NCBI GenBank assembly: GCA_025964055.1
Contig: JAOPZP010000253.1
Span: forward strand, 1 to 10,462
Direction: 5' to 3'
Source of the DNA: Conexibacter sp.
GTDB taxonomy: Bacteria > Actinomycetota > Thermoleophilia > Solirubrobacterales > Solirubrobacteraceae
DNA: 10,462 bases
The position numbers were made by a program, and so were the translations under genes. Position 1 is the stretch's first letter; every line of letters begins with the position of its first letter. Below, piece by piece: positions 5,959 through 10,462 of the stretch. The notes under the pieces are model-generated. The model was not told the DNA's origin and ran no database searches. It saw only the letters and a list, made by a program, of their open reading frames with translations.

Positions 5959-7083
5959 CTACCCGCCAACGGCATCCCATGCGCGCAGGAAGCGCTCGGC
6001 GTGCTCCAGACGGTGCGGCACGGTGATGCGCACGCGGTCCGGGGCGCCGACGCCGGCGCCGGACTGCACGACGATCCCGGCGCGGCCCAGCGCGGTCGCC
6101 AGGTCGGCGGCGCCGTGCGGGCCGGAGGCGGGAACCCAGAGGACGTTGGCCTGCGATAGGCCCACCTCGACGCCGCGCTCGCGCAGAGCGGCGGTCACCG
6201 CGGAGCGCTGCTGCGCGACGGCCGCGCGTCGCGCCTGCACGCGCGCGGTGCCGGAGCGGACCGCCTCCAGCGCGCCGGCCTGCGCCAGCTCGTTGACGCC
6301 CAGCTCCGGCGCGAGCTGCTCGAGCAGCGGCTCCGAGCCGGGGCCGCCGAGCGCGTAGCCGCAGCGCAGCCCGGCCAGGCCCCACGCCTTGGAGAACGTC
6401 CGGAAGACGATCAGGCGCGGGAACTCGTCCAGCAGCGCGAGCGTCGCGTCGAGCTCCTCGGCGTCGGCGAAGTCGCGCAGCGCCTCGTCGAGCAGGACGA
6501 CCACGCGCTCGGGGAGCGCGGTGAGCAGCCGGCGCAGGTCGTCGACGCCGAGCAGCTCGCCGGTCGGGTCGTTCGGGTTGCACAGCGCGACCAGGCGTGT
6601 GCGGTCGTTGACGGCGGAGAGGATCGGGTCGACGCCGAAGCCGGGCACCGGGACCGGATGGCCGCGGGCGTGGCGGGCGACGACGGGGTAGAGCGGATAG
6701 GACGGCCACGGCGTGATCAGCTCGTCCTCGGGCTCCAGCAGCGCGGTCGCCGCCGCGGAGATCAGCTGGGCGACGCCGTCGCCGACGACCGTGCGCGCCT
6801 CGGCCACGCCGTGGCGGTGGGCCAGCTCGGAGCGCAGCTCGGCGCTGGAGCGGTCGAGGTAGCGGTGCAGCCCGCGCCGCGCCGCGAAGGTGATGGCGTT
6901 GACGATCGACGGGTGGGGGTACTCGGGCCACGTCGTCCGGGAGAGGTCGAGCGGCTCCTGGCGCGCGAGCTCCTTCGCGCGCCGCTCGGCGGCCTCCTCG
7001 CGGAGGCTCGCGTTGACCTCCTCCTCCGACAGCCCCTCGAACTGCTTGTAGTACCCGAGCAGGCCCTTGCGCGGCGGCGCCAT
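5959..7083 (-). CDS. PLP-dependent class I/II aminotransferase, HisC-like
   Basis: This is a 374-residue fold-type I aminotransferase related to histidinol-phosphate aminotransferase. Visible landmarks are the N-terminal helical segment (about 1-45), TWPEYPHP (51-58), NPNDPTG (169-175, cofactor and substrate loop), DEAL (199-202, Asp199 to the pyridine nitrogen), FSKAWGLAGLRCGY (230-243, with Lys232 as the Schiff-base lysine) and VRITV (351-355, Arg352 as the carboxylate-binding arginine). In HisC the fourth residue of DEAY is a Tyr touching the PLP hydroxyl; here it is Leu. The start is ATG 7083-7081, whose A is shared with the TGA of the upstream membrane gene (TGATG), a classic coupled arrangement. 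The same frame stays open further upstream, but that part only shadows the membrane gene. No other histidine genes are near, so the amino-acid substrate is uncertain. Confidence 0.9.
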   Translation of the reverse strand: MAPPRKGLLGYYKQFEGLSEEEVNASLREEAAERRAKELARQEPLDLSRTTWPEYPHPSIVNAITFAARRGLHRYLDRSSAELRSELAHRHGVAEARTVVGDGVAQLISAAATALLEPEDELITPWPSYPLYPVVARHARGHPVPVPGFGVDPILSAVNDRTRLVALCNPNDPTGELLGVDDLRRLLTALPERVVVLLDEALRDFADAEELDATLALLDEFPRLIVFRTFSKAWGLAGLRCGYALGGPGSEPLLEQLAPELGVNELAQAGALEAVRSGTARVQARRAAVAQQRSAVTAALRERGVEVGLSQANVLWVPASGPHGAADLATALGRAGIVVQSGAGVGAPDRVRITVPHRLEHAERFLRAWDAVGG

Positions 7084-7565
7084 CAGCCCTGGCCGGAGAA
7101 GCTCGACGAGCCGGGGCCGTTGATGAGCAGGAACCAGACGGTGAAGATCGTCGCGCAGATCGCCGCGGTGATCGCGAACACGCGGCCCATCACGCCCTGA
7201 CGCTGATCGATCCCGGCCGCGCGGCGCACCAGCACCCAGCCGCGGTCGATGCGCTTGAGGAGCATGAGGCCGCCGAAGAGGACCGCGAGCATCACGGCGA
7301 AGGCGACGAGGATGGCGAGCCCCACGTTGTCGGTCCAGTACTGGACACGGCCGGCGATCCACAGCGAGCCGGCCGGGATCGGGCCCCAGAACAGCAGGCT
7401 GATGAGGATCTCGAGGCCGAGCAGCAGGTGGGCGATCAGGCGGTCGGTCCGCTGCCGTGCGGCGGTGCCCCGCTCGGGCAGCGCGCGGTACTTCGTCGGC
7501 GCCGTGCCAGGACGGCGTCCGACGAACAGCCCTCCGTTGTCGGTGGGGTCTGTGCGCACCACCAC
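7083..7565 (-). CDS. Three-helix integral membrane protein of unknown function
   Basis: The 160 residues have a polar, basic N-terminal tail (1-42) followed by three hydrophobic segments at about 43-60 (with a GPIPAGSLWIAG re-entrant-like continuation), 81-103 and 126-149. A positively charged loop (KRIDRGWVLVRR, 104-115) lies between the second and third helices, and the tail is short (GPGSSSFSGQG). Three consecutive GTG codons open the frame (7565, 7562, 7559). A TACTCT box directly before them would put the transcription start near the third GTG, so the real product may be 158 residues from 7559. Its stop overlaps the aminotransferase start by one base, so the two are probably made together. 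No enzymatic motif is seen and I recognise no family; it may assist a membrane process linked to the operon, but nothing in the sequence shows which. Confidence 0.8.
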   Translation of the reverse strand: MVVRTDPTDNGGLFVGRRPGTAPTKYRALPERGTAARQRTDRLIAHLLLGLEILISLLFWGPIPAGSLWIAGRVQYWTDNVGLAILVAFAVMLAVLFGGLMLLKRIDRGWVLVRRAAGIDQRQGVMGRVFAITAAICATIFTVWFLLINGPGSSSFSGQG

Positions 7566-7571
7566 AGAGTA
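7566..7571 (-). promoter_or_regulatory. Candidate -10 box (TACTCT) for the membrane protein/aminotransferase operon
   Basis: Read on the minus strand, TACTCT fits TAnnnT and abuts a run of three GTG codons. A start of transcription 6-8 bases downstream would fall at the third GTG (7559), giving a leaderless mRNA. No -35 is clear. The purine run AAAGGGA at about 7583-7589 is too far upstream to act as a ribosome site. Confidence 0.4.
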
Positions 7572-7609
7572 CGCCGTCGTTCCCTTTCGGGTGATCGGCT
7601 GCTGCGAAC

Positions 7610-7960
7610 ATGCGCAGCATGAGCGTTCTCATCCATGCGGAGCTGCACGGCCTCGGGGGGCGCGCGGCGGAGCTCCGGGCGCTGTTGATCGAGCACGCAG
7701 CACAGCTCAGCGGCGCGGCCGGCAGCCTGGGCGCGTCGGCCTACGCGCCGGTCGACGGCGACGTCGGCGAGCTCGTCCTGCAGACCCACTGGCGCGACGA
7801 GGCGGCGATGCAGGCCCACTACGGCACCCCCGGCTACACGCGCTACATCGAGTCGGTCGGCGAGCTGCTGGCCCGTCCCAGCGACGTGCACATCCACTAC
7901 GTCGACCGCTCGGTGCGGGCGACCGCCGACCCGTCGCTGGACCCCAGCCGGCAGGGCTGA
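7610..7960 (+). CDS. Small ABM-fold protein, putative quinol monooxygenase or related
   Basis: The 116 residues look like a dimeric alpha-beta antibiotic-biosynthesis-monooxygenase (ABM) domain. A first strand (SVLIHAELHGL, 5-15) is followed by a helix (RAAELRALLIEHAAQL, 18-33), strands around AYAPVDG and ELVLQTHW (54-61), a helix DEAAMQAHYGTPGYTRYIESVGELL (63-87, with the H-Y-x-T-P-x-Y/F pattern usual in this family) and a final strand DVHIHYV (92-98). A disordered tail closes it. ABM proteins include cofactor-free quinol oxidases, heme-degrading enzymes and many of unknown role; no residue seen here separates these. ATG 7619 (MSVLIHAEL) is an equally plausible start, as neither has a Shine-Dalgarno. 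It is divergent from the membrane/aminotransferase operon with 44 bases between them. Confidence 0.85.
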   Translation: MRSMSVLIHAELHGLGGRAAELRALLIEHAAQLSGAAGSLGASAYAPVDGDVGELVLQTHWRDEAAMQAHYGTPGYTRYIESVGELLARPSDVHIHYVDRSVRATADPSLDPSRQG

Positions 7961-7963
7961 CGG

Positions 7964-7986
7964 CGGGGCGCCCGCGCGGCGCCCCG
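7964..7986. terminator. Strong 9-bp GC hairpin between convergent genes
   Basis: CGGGGCGCC (7964-7972) and GGCGCCCCG (7978-7986) pair perfectly around a 5-base loop, in the 40-base gap between the convergent ABM and acyl-CoA synthetase genes. It can fold in transcripts from either side. There is no U-tract on either strand, which is usual for high-GC actinobacterial terminators. Position and symmetry support a bidirectional terminator. Confidence 0.65.
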
Positions 7987-8000
7987 CCCGCCCGCGGCGA

Positions 8001-9791
8001 TCAGCGCTCGTAGAGCGCGTCGAAGATCGGCGCGAACTTCTCGTTGACGACGTTGCGCTTGACCTTCAGCGTCGGCGTCAGCTCGCCGGTCTCCTGGGAG
8101 AGGTCGTGGTCGAGGATGGCGAAGCGCTTGACCTGCTCGACCTGGGCGTACTTCGCGTTGGCCTTGTCGAGCTCCGCCTGGATGAGCGCGCGGACCGCGG
8201 CGTTCTGCGCCAGCGCCGGCGTCGCGGTGTCCTCGATCCCCTGGCCCTGCGCCCAAGGGACGATCTCCTCCTCGTCGAGCGTGATCAGCATGACCGGGTA
8301 GGGCCGCCGGTCGCCGTGCATCACGGCCTGCGAGACCCACCGCGTCTGCTTGAGGTCGTTCTCCAGGTTGGCGGGCGTGAGGTTCTTGCCGCCCGCGGTG
8401 ATGATGATGTCCTTCTTGCGGCCGGTGATCGAGACGTAGCCCTCGTCGTCGACCGAGCCCAGATCGCCCGTGTGCAGCCAGCCGTCCTCGACGGCCCCGA
8501 AGGACGCATCGTCGTTCTTGTAGTACCCGCCGAAGATGTTGGCTCCGCGCAGCAGCAGCTCGCCGTCCTCGGCGATCTTGACCTCGACGCCGGGCAGCGG
8601 CTTGCCGACCGTGCCGAACTTGTGGTCCTCGGGGCGCGAGCTGGTCGCGACCGTCGAGGTCTCGGTCATCCCGTAGCCCTCCAGCACCGGGATCCCGCAG
8701 CCCCAGAAGAACTCCAGGATCTCCTTGGCGATCGGCGCGGCGCCGGTGACGGCCTCGCGCAGGCGCCCACCGAAGAGGCCCTTGACGAAGTCGCCCTTGG
8801 GCTGCAGCTCGGCGAACTGCTCGCGCAGCGCGTCGGGCACGGGCTCGCCCTGGACCTCGAGGTCCTTGATGGCGCCACCCACGGTCCGGATCGTCTCGAG
8901 CTCCTCGGGCGTCAGCTGCTGGCCGGCCAGCGTGTAGAGCTTCTCGAAGATGCGGGGCACCGACGGCAGGTAGGTCGGCTTGACCTCCATGAGCTCGCCG
9001 ACGATCGCCTTCGTGTCGCCGCCGTAGTAGGCGATGGCCGTGCCGCGGTCGACGGCTGCCAGCTGGATGAGCAGCGCGAACGCGTGCGCCAGCGGGAGGA
9101 AGAGGTAGACGAGGTCCTCGCCCTCGCCGAACAGGCCCTTCCGGCCGACCATGTCGAGCACGGAGCGGTAGTTGCCGTGCGTCAGGACGCAGCCCTTCGG
9201 CGGCCCCGTGGTGCCCGATGTGTAGATGAAGGTGAACGGGTCCTCGGGGCCGACCGCGGCGGTGCGGTCGCGGAGCGTCGCGACGTTGCGGCGGTTGCCG
9301 CGGCTGCGGACGTCGTCCAGGGAGATCGCGTCGCCGACGTCGCCCGACGGGTCGATGACGACGACCTTGCGCAGCTGCGGCAGGCGCTCGCGGACAGCGG
9401 TGATCTTGGCGACCTGCTCGGCGTCCTCGCAGACCACGAAGACCGACTCGGAGTTGCCGGCCACCCACTCGCACTCCTCCGCGGAGTTGGTCGGGTAGAT
9501 GGGGACGACGACCCCGCCGGCGCTCGAGATGGCGAAGTCGGCGTAGGTCCACTCCGGGCGGGTGTTGCAGAGGATGGAGACGCGCTCGCCGGGCTGCAGG
9601 CCGAGCGCGATGAGGCCGAGGCCGATCTCGTCGACGATCTCGCCCATCTGGCCGAAGGTGACGTCGAGCCACGCCCCGTCGACCTTGTGCTTGATGGCGA
9701 CCTGGTCGCCGAAGGTCTCCGCTGCGCGCGCACCCAGATCGGCGATCGTCGTCGACCCGGTGCTGCGGGCGGGCGTGGTGCCAGCCTCCAT
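8001..9791 (-). CDS. Long-chain fatty-acid--CoA ligase (AMP-forming), FadD15-like
   Basis: This is an ATP-dependent activator of fatty acids to acyl-CoA, via an acyl-adenylate, feeding beta-oxidation or lipid synthesis. It has 596 residues, the usual length. Adenylate-forming motifs appear in order: YTSGTTGPPKG (190-200, phosphate loop), YGMTET (373-378), WLHTGDLG (438-445, ribose-binding Asp443), TGRKKDIIITAGGKNLTP (456-473, hinge region) and the C-terminal LTPTLKVKR (571-579), whose Lys is the likely adenylation lysine (576 or 578). There is no signal peptide, so it should be cytoplasmic or membrane-associated. The ATG at 9791 is preceded by a strong Shine-Dalgarno and, further up, by a palindromic operator candidate, so it probably has its own regulated promoter. 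The exact chain length preferred is not readable; family membership is secure. Confidence 0.95.
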   Translation of the reverse strand: MEAGTTPARSTGSTTIADLGARAAETFGDQVAIKHKVDGAWLDVTFGQMGEIVDEIGLGLIALGLQPGERVSILCNTRPEWTYADFAISSAGGVVVPIYPTNSAEECEWVAGNSESVFVVCEDAEQVAKITAVRERLPQLRKVVVIDPSGDVGDAISLDDVRSRGNRRNVATLRDRTAAVGPEDPFTFIYTSGTTGPPKGCVLTHGNYRSVLDMVGRKGLFGEGEDLVYLFLPLAHAFALLIQLAAVDRGTAIAYYGGDTKAIVGELMEVKPTYLPSVPRIFEKLYTLAGQQLTPEELETIRTVGGAIKDLEVQGEPVPDALREQFAELQPKGDFVKGLFGGRLREAVTGAAPIAKEILEFFWGCGIPVLEGYGMTETSTVATSSRPEDHKFGTVGKPLPGVEVKIAEDGELLLRGANIFGGYYKNDDASFGAVEDGWLHTGDLGSVDDEGYVSITGRKKDIIITAGGKNLTPANLENDLKQTRWVSQAVMHGDRRPYPVMLITLDEEEIVPWAQGQGIEDTATPALAQNAAVRALIQAELDKANAKYAQVEQVKRFAILDHDLSQETGELTPTLKVKRNVVNEKFAPIFDALYER

Positions 9792-9794
9792 TGC

Positions 9795-9803
9795 TCCTCC
9801 TCC
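9795..9803 (-). promoter_or_regulatory. Extended Shine-Dalgarno for the acyl-CoA synthetase
   Basis: On the minus strand AGGAGGAGG-type purine repeats end about 4 bases before the ATG at 9791. This confirms the start and indicates strong initiation, unlike several neighbouring genes, which show no ribosome site. Confidence 0.75.
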
Positions 9804-9811
9804 TGCTGCGT

Positions 9812-9824
9812 TGACAGCCTGTCA
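9812..9824. promoter_or_regulatory. Perfect palindrome TGACAGCCTGTCA, operator candidate for the acyl-CoA synthetase gene
   Basis: TGACAG and CTGTCA are exact reverse complements around a single C, 20-33 bases before the ATG at 9791. The TGACA-n3-TGTCA shape is one that TetR-family repressors commonly use. It starts about where transcription would begin if the TAGACT box just upstream is the -10, the position expected for a repressor. The regulator is not identified. Confidence 0.55.
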
Positions 9825-9831
9825 GCGGAGG

Positions 9832-9837
9832 AGTCTA
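9832..9837 (-). promoter_or_regulatory. Candidate -10 box (TAGACT) for the acyl-CoA synthetase
   Basis: On the minus strand TAGACT fits TAnnnT and would start transcription near 9824-9826, leaving a leader of roughly 33 bases that carries the Shine-Dalgarno. The -35 region is GC-rich without a recognisable hexamer, so an activator or alternative sigma factor is possible. Confidence 0.35.
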
Positions 9838-9842
9838 AGGTC

Positions 9843-9859
9843 CGCGCGCCCGGCGCGCG
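9843..9859 (-). terminator. GC hairpin after the small HTH/IF2N-like gene
   Basis: CGCGCGC (9843-9849) pairs with GCGCGCG (9853-9859) around a 3-base loop, 20 bases past the stop of the small gene. It has no U-tract. It may separate that gene's transcript from the downstream acyl-CoA synthetase gene. It also covers the -35 position of the latter's candidate promoter. Confidence 0.35.
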
Positions 9860-9878
9860 AGCGGCATCTGCAGGCCGC

Positions 9879-10064
9879 TTAGGCCGTGGCCTCCGCGGGC
9901 ATCTGGCGGACCGTTCCGGCGTCCTGCAGCGACGCGAGGAAGAGGGTCTTGTCGATGCGTCCCTGGAAGATCGGGACGCCGAGCTCCATGCACTTGGCGA
10001 TGACGTCGCGCCGTTCGAGTCCGGACTCGCGGGCGAGTTCGGTCGGCGTCAGGTGAATGGCCAT
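9879..10064 (-). CDS. 61-residue protein resembling a stand-alone IF2 N-terminal (or HTH-like) module
   Basis: Starting at ATG 10064 the protein reads MAIHLTPTELARESGLERRDVIAKCMELG and ends RQMPAEATA. The core (about 3-47) has the pattern L-x-x-x-E-L-A-x-E-x-G-L-x-x-x-D-V-I-x-K-C-x-E-L-G-V, which resembles the small three-helix N-terminal domain of translation factor IF-2 and also simple helix-turn-helix folds. The rest (FQGRIDKTLFLASL) would complete a third helix. An upstream in-frame ATG (10070) is only 1 base from the AGGAGG ribosome site, whereas 10064 is 7 bases away, so 10064 is preferred. The gene has a plausible promoter of its own. It is divergent from a MocR-type regulator and is followed by the acyl-CoA synthetase gene. 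A nucleic-acid-binding role is inferred; the gene is real by signals and composition, but its function is unknown. Confidence 0.75.
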   Translation of the reverse strand: MAIHLTPTELARESGLERRDVIAKCMELGVPIFQGRIDKTLFLASLQDAGTVRQMPAEATA

Positions 10065-10071
10065 CGGCATG

Positions 10072-10077
10072 CCTCCT
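10072..10077 (-). promoter_or_regulatory. Shine-Dalgarno AGGAGG deciding the start of the 61-residue protein
   Basis: AGGAGG on the minus strand is 7 bases from the ATG at 10064, the normal distance, but only 1 base from the ATG at 10070. This favours the shorter product. Confidence 0.75.
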
Positions 10078-10100
10078 GTGTGGGAGATAGTGACCGGTCC

Positions 10101-10129
10101 AACGTATCGCGAGCGGTGGACGGCCTCAA
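10101..10129 (-). promoter_or_regulatory. Candidate promoter of the 61-residue protein gene
   Basis: On the minus strand TTGAGG (10129-10124) and TACGTT (10106-10101) are separated by 17 bases. The -35 matches TTGACA in 4 of 6 positions and the -10 fits TAnnnT. Transcription would begin near 10094, leaving about 30 bases of leader with the Shine-Dalgarno. This is the best-formed two-part promoter in the window. Confidence 0.5.
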
Positions 10130-10186
10130 GCGCTGCGGCCGAAAATCGGACTTCCGGTGTGGCGGCTCGGTGTCAGAGTGCGGCGG

Positions 10187-10462
10187 GTGACGCCCGCAGA
10201 GCACCTCGGCCTCGATCTCCTGGTGACGATCGACCGCACCGGCGACCGCCCGCTGCGCGAGCAGCTCGAAGGCCAGCTGCGCGACGGGATCCGCCGCGGC
10301 GCGCTACACGCCGGCACGCCGCTGCCCTCGACGCGCGCGCTCGCCGCCGAGCTGCGCGTCTCGCGCGGGGTGGTCGTCGAGGCCTACGCGCAGCTCGTGG
10401 CCGAGGGCTTCCTGGTGGCGCGGCCAGGCGCGGCGACGCGGGTCGCGAGCGTGGCGCGCCAC
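10187..10462 (+). CDS. GntR/MocR-family transcriptional regulator, N-terminal part only
   Basis: The frame runs off the right edge after 92 residues. The N-terminal segment LLVTIDRTGDRPLREQLEGQLRDGI (11-35) and the winged-helix core with LPSTRALAAELRVSRGVVVEAYAQL (46-70), then VAEGFL (71-76), are the signature of GntR DNA-binding domains. The 'I-D-R-x-G-x-x-P-L-x-x-Q-L' lead-in is typical of the MocR/PdxR subfamily, in which a PLP aminotransferase-like domain follows; that part lies outside the window, so the subfamily is inferred. GTG at 10187 was chosen because the MocR lead-in begins about ten residues later. GTG 10178, in the same frame, is an alternative. No Shine-Dalgarno is visible. 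It is divergent from the 61-residue protein gene, 122 bases away, so autoregulation could affect both. Confidence 0.85.
   Translation, partial: MTPAEHLGLDLLVTIDRTGDRPLREQLEGQLRDGIRRGALHAGTPLPSTRALAAELRVSRGVVVEAYAQLVAEGFLVARPGAATRVASVARH

Noticed and set aside
7084..7632. Upstream extension of the aminotransferase frame (to 557 residues)
   Set aside because: The extra part is Arg/Pro-rich and overlaps the membrane-protein gene in another frame. The coupled ATG at 7083 starts a protein of normal family length.
9811..9837. Plus-strand TTGACA-17-TCTAAG promoter look-alike upstream of the acyl-CoA synthetase
   Set aside because: It would point antisense into the small gene's 3' end, and its TTGACA is simply one arm of the palindrome. 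An antisense transcript cannot be excluded, but nothing else supports it.
10065..10070. ATG at 10070 as start of the small IF2N/HTH-like protein
   Set aside because: It is 1 base from AGGAGG, too close for initiation; ATG 10064 is 7 bases away.
8106..10190. A 694-codon plus-strand open frame opposite the acyl-CoA synthetase gene
   Set aside because: It is composed of Asp/Arg/Val/Leu runs with no family features, and the opposite strand encodes all adenylate-forming motifs.
1..10462. Search for CRISPR arrays, tRNA or rRNA genes, insertion sequences, toxin-antitoxin pairs and defence genes
   Set aside because: No regularly spaced repeats, cloverleaf-like genes, transposase motifs or defence-type domains were found by reading both strands.

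Overview
The window is very GC-rich, with strong G/C preference at third codon positions and long antisense open frames. The proteins include GXXGXG patatins, FadD15-like acyl-CoA synthetases and secreted proteins with repeats of the 'ATTYHFEYGTSTKYG' style. Together these suggest a high-GC actinobacterium, most likely of the Thermoleophilia/Solirubrobacterales type. That placement is inferred from protein style; no rRNA or other marker gene is present.

Layout, left to right: (1) the 3' part of a large, cysteine-containing, probably exported protein of unknown function (+, runs off the left edge); (2) a penicillin-binding protein 4-type D-Ala-D-Ala carboxypeptidase (-); (3) divergent from it, a patatin-like phospholipase (+), whose last 14 codons and stop are repeated in frame directly downstream; (4) a secreted protein with two fibronectin-III-like repeats and two further beta domains (+); (5) a compact minus-strand group: a three-helix membrane protein, a HisC-like PLP aminotransferase that overlaps it by one base, and a tiny single-TM, acid-free basic protein; (6) divergent from that group, a small antibiotic-biosynthesis-monooxygenase (ABM) fold protein (+); (7) a strong GC hairpin, then a convergent long-chain acyl-CoA synthetase (-) with a clear Shine-Dalgarno and a perfect palindromic operator candidate; (8) a 61-residue protein (-) that looks like a stand-alone IF2 N-terminal/HTH-like module; (9) divergent from it, the N-terminal winged-helix part of a GntR/MocR regulator (+, runs off the right edge).

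The genes cover cell-wall remodelling (PBP4), lipid handling (patatin, acyl-CoA synthetase), exported beta-rich proteins and small regulators. They do not form one pathway or an evident defence or mobile system. No tRNA, rRNA, CRISPR, insertion sequence or attachment site was seen, and no gene-free stretch exceeds about 125 bases.

The observations most worth a second look are: the in-frame duplicated 3' end of the patatin gene; -10-like TAnnnT boxes placed so close to several start codons that leaderless mRNAs are suggested; the loss of the usual PLP-contacting Tyr in the aminotransferase; and the palindrome at the acyl-CoA synthetase promoter. I found no convincing evidence of a wholly new multi-gene system.
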